This document shows, piece after piece, positions 9,186 to 17,932 of a DNA stretch of 64,000 nt. The DNA lies in assembly GCF_001038625.1 (NCBI RefSeq), contig NZ_CP011803.1:2170001-2234000 (forward strand). The letters run 5' to 3'. This stretch comes from Clostridium carboxidivorans P7 (lineage in GTDB: Bacteria; Bacillota; Clostridia; Clostridiales; Clostridiaceae). The translations under genes and the position numbers were made by a program. A model generated the notes under the pieces. That model made no database searches and was not told where the DNA came from. It saw only the letters and a program-made list of their open reading frames with translations. Within the stretch, counting starts at the first letter, position 1. Each line of letters opens with the position of its first letter.

Positions 9186-9938
9186 TTATGGATTCATAAT
9201 TATATCCAACATTTTTTCAGTGTTATTTACAAATTGCTTCATAACTTGAAAATGCTCAGTATCTTTATATCCTACTTTTCTAAATTCACCTTTTAATTCA
9301 TATATTAGTGAATCAGGATAAGCCATTATTATAGGAGAATGAGTTGCAATTATAAATTGTGAACCCTGCTGAACTAATTCATGTATTCTTGCAAGCATAG
9401 TCATCTGTCTTGATGGTGATAAAGCTGCTTCAGGCTCATCTAAAATATATAAGCTATTTCCCCTAAATTTATTGATCAATAATGATAAAAAAGCTTCTCC
9501 ATGAGATTGTTCATGAAGTGAAACTCCTCCATATGAATCTATAATTTTAGGCATATCACCTTCTCTATCCAACTCTTCTATATTAGTTGCAACATTATAA
9601 AAACTTTCTGCTCTAAGAAAAAATCCATCTTCTGGACGTTTAACACCTTTTACCAACCTTAAATACTTATATAATTCCGAATGAGTATTCATTGTGGAAA
9701 AGGTAAAGTTTTTTGTTCCTCCCTCAGGATTAAAGCCGCAAGCTGTCGCTATTGCTTCAAGTATGGTTGATTTACCAGTTCCATTTTCACCTACAATAAA
9801 TGTTACTTTTGGGTGAAAATCTAAAGTATTTAAATTTTTCACTGCCTCTAAAGAAAATGGGTATATATCAAATGAATCTACATCTTCCCTACATAACCTA
9901 ACTGTTCTTAAATATTGATTTAATTTAAACTTTTCCAT
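9186..9938 (-). CDS. AAA/ABC-type ATPase, COG3910-like
   Basis: This is a single ATPase domain of 250 residues of the RecF/SMC type. Walker A is GENGTGKST (50-58), the ABC signature-like segment is LHEQSHGEA (141-149), Walker B is LYILDEPEAAL (163-173) and the switch histidine is in IIATHSP (His200). The size is normal for stand-alone COG3910 ATPases. No nuclease or DNA-binding domain is fused. It lies inside the immunity-type array with no evident partner, though its neighbours at 8489 and 10000 are candidates. A TTGGAGG site precedes the ATG. Confidence 0.9.
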   Translation of the reverse strand: MEKFKLNQYLRTVRLCREDVDSFDIYPFSLEAVKNLNTLDFHPKVTFIVGENGTGKSTILEAIATACGFNPEGGTKNFTFSTMNTHSELYKYLRLVKGVKRPEDGFFLRAESFYNVATNIEELDREGDMPKIIDSYGGVSLHEQSHGEAFLSLLINKFRGNSLYILDEPEAALSPSRQMTMLARIHELVQQGSQFIIATHSPIIMAYPDSLIYELKGEFRKVGYKDTEHFQVMKQFVNNTEKMLDIIMNP

Positions 9939-9999
9939 TCGTAAATCTTTCCTCCAATCTATTTAGAGAAATTGATATTGGGTTTAACATCCACTTTAT

Positions 10000-10647
10000 T
10001 TAACAATTATGTGTAACTTCTAATTTGTTATTTTCATGTATAGTTCCATAAGTGGCACAAAACAATAATCCTCCACATACTTCACTGCTAACTTGAAAAT
10101 GTATTTTCTCTTCATAAGTATCAAGGCTGTCAGCTTCAATTGTAGCTACAAGCTTTTTAAAATCAAGCATTGGCAAATATTTATCTACAATTTCATAACT
10201 TGTTAAATTGTCCTTATTGGTATACGCATTGTATTCCTGTATTTTTTTATAAACTGGACTTGGATTATTTAAGTCATGAATTACTTTTCCATTTTCATCT
10301 TCAAACTTTTTCATTTCCTCTTCAACTATATAATCTGGATATTTTTTATTGCTTTTATCTCTAAATCCAAACTCCCAAAAAGGATATTCTATATCACATA
10401 AATGAGTTATAATCCACATTAAGAATTGCTCATTTATATACTTCACATCAGCTTCTAACTCTTTAAACCTCTCACCATAGTATTTTGAAATCTTTGATAA
10501 TTTCTCTTCTTCAACCATGTTTTCTGTTACTCCTGCTGTATCACAGCCATATAAATCTATAGAAATATCCTTAAATTTCCCCATAACACCTAAATCAACA
10601 ATCTTATCCCAAAACACTTCTTGTTCGTCTTCACTAATTTTAAGCAT
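10000..10647 (-). CDS. Uncharacterised array protein
   Basis: This 215-residue protein has an acidic helical first half (FKELEADVKYINEQFLMWII) and a C-terminal part with KLVATIEADSLDTYEEKIHF, then SSEVCGGLLFCATYGTIHEN and a final VTHNC. The gene at 13080-13697 ends with a similar VTHKCEM. I do not recognise the family. It lies directly downstream of the 10700 gene and upstream of the ATPase at 9186. AGGAGATG precedes the start. Confidence 0.55.
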   Translation of the reverse strand: MLKISEDEQEVFWDKIVDLGVMGKFKDISIDLYGCDTAGVTENMVEEEKLSKISKYYGERFKELEADVKYINEQFLMWIITHLCDIEYPFWEFGFRDKSNKKYPDYIVEEEMKKFEDENGKVIHDLNNPSPVYKKIQEYNAYTNKDNLTSYEIVDKYLPMLDFKKLVATIEADSLDTYEEKIHFQVSSEVCGGLLFCATYGTIHENNKLEVTHNC

Positions 10648-10699
10648 AAAATCATCTCCTAATCGTTTATTCTTCTTCCTCTATATATTTGATTATTTG

Positions 10700-11269
10700 C
10701 TAAATAAAATCTTCTATATGTTCTTTATATTCTTTCACTATTTTTCCACTATTAAGTTTTCTAAAGATTTCTATTGAATCTTCTTCATCTAAATACTCAG
10801 GCATCATAAAATTAATAAAGAAATCTTCATTACACTTATTTTGAAAAAGTCCTTCATCCTTTATTTCTATTAATGCTTGTACACATGTATCGAAAATTTT
10901 TTCTCTGTATTCCTCAAAAAATTCTGTGTATATGCATGTTTCCGAATCGCTTATTTCATCTTCATTATTTTCTTGAAATTCTACTAACATATTTCTAAGC
11001 TTCTGAAATTCGTCATCTGCAGCATCCCATATTTCCCATTCCTGTTCACAAAATTTATAATAATAGCTATCTTCTTCATCTTCTATTTGTTCCTCTAATG
11101 ACTCCTTTGTATTTGCCACAACTCCTATAGATCTAGCAGCCGAATCACAAGTTAGTGAAAATGCATATACTGTAGAATCTTTATATTCCTCCATAATTTC
11201 TAAAAAAGCTTTCTTTACAGCAAGAATAACCCCTTCTTTAAATTTTTGAAAATTAAATTCTGATTGCAT
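10700..11269 (-). CDS. DUF4303-like protein
   Basis: This 189-residue, very acidic protein has the DUF4303 layout: an N-terminal helix (FKEGVILAVKKAFLEIMEEY), then VYAFSLTCDSAARSIGVVAN, a Trp-containing acidic stretch (EQEWEIWDAADDEF), and a C-terminal helical part with LIEIKDEGLF and FINFMMPEYL. It is a distant paralogue of 6555-7118. The function is unknown, and the array context suggests immunity. GGAGGAT precedes the ATG. Confidence 0.65.
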   Translation of the reverse strand: MQSEFNFQKFKEGVILAVKKAFLEIMEEYKDSTVYAFSLTCDSAARSIGVVANTKESLEEQIEDEEDSYYYKFCEQEWEIWDAADDEFQKLRNMLVEFQENNEDEISDSETCIYTEFFEEYREKIFDTCVQALIEIKDEGLFQNKCNEDFFINFMMPEYLDEEDSIEIFRKLNSGKIVKEYKEHIEDFI

Positions 11270-11300
11270 TAAATTTATCCTCCATCAACTTTATATTCTT

Positions 11301-11390
11301 TTATTTGCTTACATTAATAATAAAATTATTCGTAGATTCTGATATTTTTATTGCATAATCTTTCTGAGCTTTATCAATAATTTTTAACAC
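11301..11390 (-). pseudogene. Possible C-terminal continuation lost by frameshift
   Basis: Just downstream of the gene ending at 11393 an open stretch of 29 codons in another frame reads like ordinary coding sequence (Lys-Ile-Ile-Asp-Lys-Ala-Gln-Lys-Asp-Tyr to Asn-Val-Ser-Lys-stop). It has only a GTG and no ribosome site. It may be the former tail of the 11393-11725 gene, separated by a small indel near 11391-11395. It could also be chance. Confidence 0.2.
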
Positions 11391-11392
11391 GT

Positions 11393-11725
11393 TTATAATT
11401 TATAAAACCATTTTCTATTTGTAATTAATATTTCTTCAATATACTTATAGATTTTTGTTTCATTCTTAGTAATCCAATGGTCAATTTCAGACATTACTTC
11501 TTCATTATTATAATTGTTTATACCTGCACTATATTTGCTTAGAATTTCACTTTCATTTTTGGCTTTTAAATTCTTAATTAATATTTGTTTAGAGTCAATA
11601 TTCAGCACCTCATAATATGTCCAAACTCCTGATCTATCAGACATTGCTTGCCAATTCATAATTTCACTTAATTCAATAATCCACTGCAGCGAAGGATCTT
11701 TGCATTTCTCAAATTCTGCATACAT
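11393..11725 (-). CDS. Small uncharacterised array protein
   Basis: This 110-residue protein starts Met-Tyr-Ala-Glu-Phe-Glu-Lys-Cys-Lys-Asp-Pro and contains IIELSEIMNWQAMSDRSGVW, and then helices rich in Asn and Lys (EIDHWITKNETKIYKYIEEI). It ends at Trp-Phe-Tyr-Lys-Leu, and the DNA just downstream keeps a coding look in another frame, so it may be truncated. The family is not recognised. AAGGATGG lies before the ATG. Confidence 0.5.
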   Translation of the reverse strand: MYAEFEKCKDPSLQWIIELSEIMNWQAMSDRSGVWTYYEVLNIDSKQILIKNLKAKNESEILSKYSAGINNYNNEEVMSEIDHWITKNETKIYKYIEEILITNRKWFYKL

Positions 11726-11781
11726 CTCATTACCATCCTTTATCTACATACAATTAAAGCTGCATCTTTAAAATCACAGTA

Positions 11782-12273
11782 TCATAGTTGCCTTTCCATA
11801 TTCACTATCATCTGCAAAAATTCTATAAAATTATCTGCAGCTGCATCTACTTCTTCAAATTCTGGTTCACATCCATAAACTATTGTTCCATTTTCACTTT
11901 CCATATCTATAGCGTAAAAAGAATAGCCATTATCTACCGATATCAATATTGGAAAATATCTATTCCACCAGTTTTTAATTTCATTTTTCCATTCACTATC
12001 ATCCCCTGCAGCCTCTAAGCTTAAGATTTCAAACTCATTCCATTTAAATACAATATCTGATTTTCCATCATATTCTTCTTCACATAGAAACCAACTTTTT
12101 TCATTAGATGATATACACTGTTTTACTTGCTTAAGAAATTCAAAATATTCATAAGGTATTGCCTTATATCTTTCTCTTACTTCATTAGATAGATTTACAT
12201 CACATTTTTCATTTTCTTTTATGTTCCAGCAGCTTGCTTTAGCCCATTCTATAAATTCTTTAATACTAATCAA
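11782..12273 (-). CDS. SMI1/KNR4 (SUKH)-like protein
   Basis: This acidic protein has 163 residues with SUKH features: IPYEYFEFLKQVKQCIS near residues 39-55, a Trp-rich middle (EWKNEIKNWWNRYFPI), then ISVDNGYSFYAIDMES (the conserved strand-turn that precedes the Gly in this family) and a final helix (NFIEFLQMIVNMERQL). It starts with TTG at 12271-12273, with AGAGGTG six bases upstream. That ribosome site overlaps the end of the broken gene at 12277-12437, so the two were probably translationally linked. Confidence 0.7.
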   Translation of the reverse strand: MISIKEFIEWAKASCWNIKENEKCDVNLSNEVRERYKAIPYEYFEFLKQVKQCISSNEKSWFLCEEEYDGKSDIVFKWNEFEILSLEAAGDDSEWKNEIKNWWNRYFPILISVDNGYSFYAIDMESENGTIVYGCEPEFEEVDAAADNFIEFLQMIVNMERQL

Positions 12274-12276
12274 TAT

Positions 12277-12437
12277 CTACACCTCTAGCATTTTATCATT
12301 CCAATCATCCCATGCTTCAGTGAAAGATAACACAACAGTGTATTTATCACTATCCTCACCAGCATATATGAACCAATTAATATCTCTAATTTTTTTAGGA
12401 AACTCTCAACTTTTTCTTTCATAATGTCCTTATCCAT
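12277..12437 (-). pseudogene. Frameshifted short array gene
   Basis: From an ATG at 12435-12437 the frame starts Met-Asp-Lys-Asp-Ile-Met-Lys-Glu-Lys-Val-Glu and then runs into implausible sequence. One base over, the sequence resumes sensibly as Phe-Pro-Lys-Lys-Ile-Arg-Asp-Ile-Asn-Trp and ends Asp-Lys-Met-Leu-Glu-Val-stop. Restoring one base in the GTTGAGAG run near 12400 would give a protein of about 53 residues. It is either a real single-base deletion or a sequencing error. Even repaired, the protein looks short. Confidence 0.55.
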
Positions 12438-12528
12438 TTTTTCTTCTTACTGTTTATCTTTTGATCATGTCATATGATAGTGCAGGAAATATTATATATA
12501 ATAACTATCTCATTAAGAAAATTTGAGG

Positions 12529-13044
12529 CTATTCTTTAAAAAGTTGTGGAACTCCTTGCCACATTAATTCAGGCATTTCATCTACTTTATTTAAATATAC
12601 ATATATTTCTTGATCATCACCATAAATTCCCGACTCTGGCAGCTTTGTATTCAAAGTAATATGATATATTCCATCTTCTAACTTGATTTGCTGATCCTCT
12701 GGACATTCTGAATCCCAGTCCGATAGCCAAAACAAATCTATCATGCACAGCCTCCCTCCATCTATTACAATAGCTAAACGAATACTAATTGGATACTGCT
12801 CATCAATTTCATCGCTAGGATAACCATCCCTAAATTTTAATATATAGTCTCCTCCGCTGCCTGTACAAAAACCAACAATATCACCTTTTCTTATATGCCC
12901 AGCTACTTGATCTGGTTTTGCATATTCATTTTCAAAGAAATCTTCTCCTTCTTTAATATTTTTAACTGCTCCATCAGAATAAAAAACTATACCCATTCCA
13001 TCTATTGAAAGGTTTATATCAAAATTAATTTTTTCCTTATTCAT
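12529..13044 (-). CDS. Uncharacterised array protein
   Basis: This 171-residue acidic protein is mostly beta in character (FDINLSIDGMGIVFYSDG, then HIRKGDIVGFCTGSGGDYIL, SIRLAIVIDGGRLCMIDLFW and DGIYHITLNTKLP) and ends MWQGVPQLFKE. I do not recognise the family. It is preceded by GGAGGACAAG and followed by 90 bases in which I see nothing. Context suggests another immunity-type protein. Confidence 0.6.
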   Translation of the reverse strand: MNKEKINFDINLSIDGMGIVFYSDGAVKNIKEGEDFFENEYAKPDQVAGHIRKGDIVGFCTGSGGDYILKFRDGYPSDEIDEQYPISIRLAIVIDGGRLCMIDLFWLSDWDSECPEDQQIKLEDGIYHITLNTKLPESGIYGDDQEIYVYLNKVDEMPELMWQGVPQLFKE

Positions 13045-13079
13045 ATAACTTGTCCTCCTATATCAAATCTTTTGAATCT

Positions 13080-13697
13080 TTACATTTCACATTTATGTGT
13101 AACTCCAGCAAAAAAACAATCCATAAATTCTTTAAAATCACCAAAAATTGTTTCTCCTAATTCTTCTAACTCTTCTCTAGTTTCACAATTATAATATTCT
13201 TCGTGATCAAGCCATACAAGCTTATAGTTATTATGTACATCAAAACAAATAGGACCCCATCCATTAAAATCTCCTATAGGTATATATCCAAATTCTATTA
13301 TCTCTTCACATTCTTTATAAACATTTTCTATAACCTGCAGTGGCTTATTTGATGGTTGAGTCAGAATATCAACATAAACCTCCTTGACATCCTCACAATG
13401 GAAATCATCTAAAACTCCATCTAGTTCTTCAAACATATGAAAATATGTAGAAATAAATGCTTTATATAGAGATGGTAATTTCACATTGAATTCTTTCTCT
13501 AATTTAAGAATATCTTCTTCTGACACATTTGATTCTAACAGCACCCATTTATTTGCATCATTGCTATCCTCCATATTTTCTGGAACAATAGATTCTCCAT
13601 CATCATCAAACATTTCTTCTATTTCAAATTTTTCGGGATGATTTTCAGTTAAGATTTCAAAGTATTTTTTTATAACTTCCTTTTCTTCTTTAATCAT
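13080..13697 (-). CDS. SMI1/KNR4 (SUKH) family protein
   Basis: The protein has 205 residues. After an acidic N-terminal extension comes a standard SUKH core: VSEEDILKLEKEFNVKLPSL at about residues 57-76, FISTYFHMFEEL, then IIEFGYIPIGDFNGWGPICF with the conserved Ile-Pro-Ile-Gly-Asp, and WLDHEEYYN. A final helix reads FGDFKEFMDCFFAG. This is one of the clearest SUKH members of the array. Immunity by toxin binding is the known role of close relatives. Confidence 0.9.
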   Translation of the reverse strand: MIKEEKEVIKKYFEILTENHPEKFEIEEMFDDDGESIVPENMEDSNDANKWVLLESNVSEEDILKLEKEFNVKLPSLYKAFISTYFHMFEELDGVLDDFHCEDVKEVYVDILTQPSNKPLQVIENVYKECEEIIEFGYIPIGDFNGWGPICFDVHNNYKLVWLDHEEYYNCETREELEELGETIFGDFKEFMDCFFAGVTHKCEM

Positions 13698-13713
13698 TTT
13701 CCACCTCGTAAAA

Positions 13714-14628
13714 TTACTTTTTTCTTATGAATTCCTTGTATTTTTTATTTTCTTTTCCTCTAAATAAATATCCCTCAGATTTAGCATCTGCTATATAGAA
13801 TAACTGCTTAGCTAGTTTCATTTCTCCTTGTTCATATGCTAACTTGCCTGCGATAAATTCTCTCTTGCCATCATCTACTCGTTTTAGCCCCGTAACAAAT
13901 AATAAACTAATATATTTATTTGCTAAATCAAATTTTTTTGCTGCGGTACATATTTCTATAAAATCTTCAATTAATAGATAAAATAAATCTTGTTCAACCT
14001 TGGGTTCAGGAAACCATTCCCACACTTTCCAAATTAATTTTAGTGCTCCATCAATGTCTCCTTCTTCAAACAAGTCCATATATTCAAATTTATCTTTAAA
14101 AAATTTATCTTCCATTTTCTTTATTGCTTTCCTGTCTTCTGAAGTTTTATTTTTTACTGATTTTTTGTTTTCAGTAACTTTTTCTTTTGATGACTTCCCA
14201 TTACTATCCTTTGATACTAATTCTTCTATCAATTGAAAATACTTCTTATTGTCATCACAAAACAAATTCGTGCCGTCCATCATATAGGTTCTTATAAAGT
14301 ACTCTTTGGCTCTTTCAAAATCATTTTGTATATAAAAGCATTTTCCTAGATTGAATAATATGTACGGATTTGATATTCCATCTGTGCAATTCATAGCATC
14401 AAAGTAATAATTTTTAGCATCACTATAATTTCCTTGTAAAAGTCTTATGTCTCCCATGGATACAAGAATTAATGATGATATATCATATTCCTCTATATTT
14501 TCTGGTATCATATGGAAAGCTTTTTCATATTTATTAAATGCTTTTTCATATTCACATTTTTCTTCATTTCTTTCCCCTTGCTTATATAACTTCATTATTT
14601 TATCATATATATCTTTTTCTAACTCCAT
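13714..14628 (-). CDS. TPR-repeat protein
   Basis: The protein has 304 residues. Residues about 14-120 contain three tetratricopeptide repeats (EYEKAFNKYEKAFHMIPENI, then ISSLILVSMGDIRLLQGNYS, then ILFNLGKCFYIQNDFERAKE). A basic/acidic linker of Lys, Ser, Asp and Asn follows, then a second helical half with further TPR-like pairs. TPRs bind proteins and there is no catalytic motif. It sits 16 bases from the SUKH gene at 13080 and is probably co-transcribed with it. Confidence 0.8.
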   Translation of the reverse strand: MELEKDIYDKIMKLYKQGERNEEKCEYEKAFNKYEKAFHMIPENIEEYDISSLILVSMGDIRLLQGNYSDAKNYYFDAMNCTDGISNPYILFNLGKCFYIQNDFERAKEYFIRTYMMDGTNLFCDDNKKYFQLIEELVSKDSNGKSSKEKVTENKKSVKNKTSEDRKAIKKMEDKFFKDKFEYMDLFEEGDIDGALKLIWKVWEWFPEPKVEQDLFYLLIEDFIEICTAAKKFDLANKYISLLFVTGLKRVDDGKREFIAGKLAYEQGEMKLAKQLFYIADAKSEGYLFRGKENKKYKEFIRKK

Positions 14629-14708
14629 ATGCTATTACCACCTTCTCTTTCACTTTTCTTATGAGTTTTAGCATTTTTTATATACTAAAAATCTATGTAT
14701 TCCTCACC

Positions 14709-15548
14709 TTATCCAGCTAGTCCATTAACTGATATTTTATAGTCGTCTGTTATTGTAACTTCCATTGAATGACCTGCAAAATAATCTGGTTTTGTATCTA
14801 TAAATGCTTCTATCATTATTCTAGAATCCATTATTTCCTTATCTTCATCTATTCTTATTGACATACTATTAAAATATAGGGATTGGAAAAACTCTTCTTC
14901 ACTAATTGGCAATCTAAAAATGTCCTCACCATCTACATACACTTTTTCTCCATCAATTATCTCCTCATCTGAACTTTCAGCCCACTCTTCTGCAAGTCCA
15001 ATCATATCATCCTTAACAAGAGCATCAAAAACTGATTTTTTACTATTTTCAAGCCATGTCAAATACTTTTTAAATTCATCAATGTAGTTTTTTATCTTAT
15101 CATCATCAAAAGTATCCTCATCTTCAAGGCTTATTTCCAAGGATACTGACATATAGTTATCCCAAATTACGGTATTAACCTCACATTCAGCTGAACCTAT
15201 ATTATTATTTATTTTAAAATCTTCCACTTTAATATCTAGATTTTCAATACTTAAATTCTTGCTTAACTCGGATTTGTAACCATTGCCTTTAAACAAAGAT
15301 ATGTACTTATTTCTGAAAAAATAAGCTCTTGAGTCACTTGGATCTAACTTTATAGATTTATCTAAGTCCATTAAAGCTTTTTCATATTCCTTCATTTTTA
15401 CATAACAGTAACCTCTAAAGTAATAGCCTTCAGCATAATTGTTATCTATATTTAAAACCTTATTAAAATATGGTTCTGCTTTTTCATACTCTCCATTATT
15501 TAAAAATTCTAATCCTTTTTCTACTACACTCTCTGTGTTTTTATCCAT
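14709..15548 (-). CDS. TPR-repeat protein with unknown C-terminal domain
   Basis: This 279-residue protein has an N-terminal TPR block (GLEFLNNGEYEKAEPYFNKV; GYYFRGYCYVKMKEYEKALM; two full repeats to about residue 80). A beta-rich acidic domain of about 180 residues follows, with VIWDNYMSVSLEISLEDED near its start. The second domain resembles other array proteins with a strand-rich acidic end (TITDDYKISVNGLAG). The arrangement suggests a TPR fused to an effector-binding or immunity domain. AGGAGGAC precedes the ATG. Confidence 0.75.
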   Translation of the reverse strand: MDKNTESVVEKGLEFLNNGEYEKAEPYFNKVLNIDNNYAEGYYFRGYCYVKMKEYEKALMDLDKSIKLDPSDSRAYFFRNKYISLFKGNGYKSELSKNLSIENLDIKVEDFKINNNIGSAECEVNTVIWDNYMSVSLEISLEDEDTFDDDKIKNYIDEFKKYLTWLENSKKSVFDALVKDDMIGLAEEWAESSDEEIIDGEKVYVDGEDIFRLPISEEEFFQSLYFNSMSIRIDEDKEIMDSRIMIEAFIDTKPDYFAGHSMEVTITDDYKISVNGLAG

Positions 15549-15590
15549 TATTGTCCTCCTAAATTTTGATTTTCAAAATTTTCCATTGTG

Positions 15591-16019
15591 TTAATCCCAC
15601 CATACTCCAAATACTCTAAATCCATTTTTTAATTCCAATGTTTGTATCAATCCACATTCTTTACAATCAACTTTCCATACTTCGCTTGGAAATCCATATC
15701 CAAACCATTTGTATATATCATCTTCATTTGCAGTAGTAGAAATATATATGGTATCAGAATATGGCCACTCCTCATCTATATCACAAATTAATATCCAAAC
15801 CTCGAAAACATTTTCCTTTAGCTTTATGCCTTTTAGTATTTCATAAAATTCATGTACATCTAGATTTTCAGTACATGCATTAGCAGCAAATGATCCTGCT
15901 GCATTGTTGCCTTCAAAAAAATCTTCTATAGAAACTAAAATATCCATACTATATGGAGGTTTAAAACCTCCTTGTTTTTCTATTTTTTCTAAAAGGTCTT
16001 TCTTCACTCTAAACACCAC
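15591..16019 (-). CDS. Uncharacterised array protein, GTG start
   Basis: The protein has 142 residues and contains GGFKPPYSMDILVSIEDFFE, AAGSFAANACTENLDVHEFY, then FEVWILICDIDEEWPYSDTI and a VWKVDCKECGL segment. It ends GVWWD. The start is GTG at 16017-16019, overlapping the end of the next gene by 16 bases, which suggests translational coupling. Its ribosome site is weak. The family is not recognised. A matching WWD tail occurs in the remnant at 412-486. Confidence 0.6.
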   Translation of the reverse strand: MVFRVKKDLLEKIEKQGGFKPPYSMDILVSIEDFFEGNNAAGSFAANACTENLDVHEFYEILKGIKLKENVFEVWILICDIDEEWPYSDTIYISTTANEDDIYKWFGYGFPSEVWKVDCKECGLIQTLELKNGFRVFGVWWD

Positions 16020-16582
16020 TCTCTAAAGTTTCCCAATACTCCATTCCAAAATTGCATGTTATCTTCATCATCATTAATAATTACTTTTCTATCTATCAAA
16101 CTAAGTTCTTTTTCAGCCTTTTCAAATAACGCTTCAATTTCTTCTACATTTTCCTCTTCTTTAAGCTTAAGAATTTCATTTTTCATTTTCTTAAAATAAT
16201 TCATACTCTCATGAAATTTAGAAAAAGAAGAATTAACAAAGTATGTTACAACTTCTTCTATAACTTCATGTTCAAGTTCATAAATTTCTCCTGTAACTTC
16301 CTGTATCGCTATCAAATTACCACTATCTAAGTTGTCCGCAACAACATAATATGATCTGAATTTCTCAAGATCTTTTAAAAATTCTGATACAAATTTTTCA
16401 TCTAAATTCGTTACTGTACTATCATTTATCTTTGTCCACTCAACCACATCACATAAAACTCCATGTTCTTTATTGAAAAATTTAATATTTATATCTTGAA
16501 ATTCATCCTTTTCAATTTTTGTTTTTAGTAAAAAATCCTTTGTCTCTTGTGGAAGTTTTAAATTCATAATAATATCTCTCAT
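16004..16582 (-). CDS. SUKH-4-like protein
   Basis: This 192-residue protein has NLKLPQETKDFLLKTKIEKD near its start. It then follows the SUKH-4 pattern: SYYVVADNLDSGNLIAIQEV (the family strand with Asp and Gly before a conserved hydrophobic strand), TGEIYELEHE, and VTYFVNSSFSKFHESMNYF, where SUKH-4 has the typical Phe-x-Asn-Ser-Ser/Leu-x-x-Phe helix. A coiled acidic tail follows. The frame opens 31 codons earlier, but GAAAGG precedes the ATG at 16580-16582. Confidence 0.65.
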   Translation of the reverse strand: MRDIIMNLKLPQETKDFLLKTKIEKDEFQDINIKFFNKEHGVLCDVVEWTKINDSTVTNLDEKFVSEFLKDLEKFRSYYVVADNLDSGNLIAIQEVTGEIYELEHEVIEEVVTYFVNSSFSKFHESMNYFKKMKNEILKLKEEENVEEIEALFEKAEKELSLIDRKVIINDDEDNMQFWNGVLGNFREWCLE

Positions 16583-16668
16583 GATTTCTTTCCTTTCTTC
16601 ACTTTCCCTAATTTTTAGTTTATTTCTAACCACTGAAAGTTGATTTATATAGAAATATGCATATCTTA

Positions 16669-17331
16669 TTAACAACTTTCAATAATAAACTTTAAACTAC
16701 CATTTTTCATATTTATAAAGAAAAATCCCATTCCTGCATCACCGAAATTAAGTTCAAAGGGAACAGTAGTAGCATCTAATTGCAGCAATAACTTCCATGT
16801 ATCTTCTTCTGGAAGATCATCACAACTCATGAAAAGAGGTGTTCCTCCTATTTTATTTCCATTCAATACCTCACCATAATCTTCTGGAGTATCTTCAAAA
16901 ACGAGTTCATCACCTACAAAATAAGGTTCTTGATGTACAAAATTATAATCTTGTCCTAATGTCAAGTTAACTGTAAACTCACACTTTACACTAGATAAAA
17001 ATATATCACTTGCTCTTTTCTTTACCATTTTACAAATACTTGGACCATCACTTTTCTCTTTTGTAATTACTTTTATTTCTGATGGCTGACATATTAAAAC
17101 ATAATTATTCCATCCCTTTGAAACAAATAAATAAGCCATTTTAAGTTCACTATCACCAAATATTTCAGGGTTAAGTTCTATTTGACATATGAACTTCATT
17201 GGTTTGCCACTTTCTTCATCTATAGGCCACTGAGCCTTATCTATCCAAACTGGTTGTCCACCAAACTTAGTTATTGGCTTTTCTACTTTTTTCTTTTCTT
17301 CAATAAATTCTATTGTATACTTTTTAATCAT
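16669..17331 (-). CDS. YwqG/DUF1963-like protein
   Basis: The protein has 220 residues with the family motifs: TKFGGQPVWIDKAQWPID (residues 22-39), MKFICQIELNPEIFG, LFVSKGWNN, NKIGGTPLFMS, and WKLLLQLDATTVPFELNFGD followed by AGMGFFFI. Each has a counterpart in the gene at 7681-8460. The Gly-Gly-x-Pro and the late Gly-Asp-Ala-Gly-x-Gly turn are the best markers. The function of the family is unproven. Confidence 0.82.
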   Translation of the reverse strand: MIKKYTIEFIEEKKKVEKPITKFGGQPVWIDKAQWPIDEESGKPMKFICQIELNPEIFGDSELKMAYLFVSKGWNNYVLICQPSEIKVITKEKSDGPSICKMVKKRASDIFLSSVKCEFTVNLTLGQDYNFVHQEPYFVGDELVFEDTPEDYGEVLNGNKIGGTPLFMSCDDLPEEDTWKLLLQLDATTVPFELNFGDAGMGFFFINMKNGSLKFIIESC

Positions 17332-17342
17332 GTATTTTCCCC

Positions 17343-17867
17343 TTATAAATTTCTAATTTCTCTTGTTTCAAAAGCCTTCTCAGCAATTTCCCTTGCACTT
17401 GGCTCATGTCCATACTCTTCCACATCATACCAATATATTAAATCTGAAATATTATTATGATGAATGCTTTTTTCTAATAATTCTATATAATAGCATATAT
17501 AGTTATCTACATCTTCTACTTCTTCAATTCCATCTGGTGATTTAAGTTCAATAATCATTTCTATTATCTTAGCAGTTTCTTCAAGCGTTATATCACTGAC
17601 TATTGGCGGATTAGGTAAAGATATCTCCTTAGCAAATTCCTCAAGAGACATGGCCCCCATATAATTTTGAAAATCCACAGGCTCGTATGCTTTTTGAACC
17701 TTTGAATTAAGTATATCTATCTTATCATTTAAAATTGTCTTTTCATTTTTCTCATAATATTCTTCATAGTATTGTTCAGATAAGTTAGAAATTTCCTCAA
17801 TAAGCTTCTTTAATTCCTCTACTAACTCATTATTAATTTTAGGTGGCTGCAATTCTTTTCTTAACAT
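17343..17867 (-). CDS. Uncharacterised array protein
   Basis: The protein has 174 residues, is acidic and mostly helical. A long N-terminal coiled-coil-like helix (residues about 10-60, Glu/Lys-rich with regular Leu/Ile) is followed by YMGAMSLEEFAKEISLPNPP and IIEMIIELKSPDGIEEVEDV. A final segment reads YWYDVEEYGHEPSAREIAEK. I do not recognise it. It lies 11 bases upstream of the 16669 gene and is probably in the same transcript. GGAGGATG precedes the ATG. Confidence 0.6.
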   Translation of the reverse strand: MLRKELQPPKINNELVEELKKLIEEISNLSEQYYEEYYEKNEKTILNDKIDILNSKVQKAYEPVDFQNYMGAMSLEEFAKEISLPNPPIVSDITLEETAKIIEMIIELKSPDGIEEVEDVDNYICYYIELLEKSIHHNNISDLIYWYDVEEYGHEPSAREIAEKAFETREIRNL

Positions 17868-17932
17868 CCCTCATCCTCCACTTATTACAAATATATATTT
17901 TCACAGTCAAAACTTCATTTTATCAAATTAAA

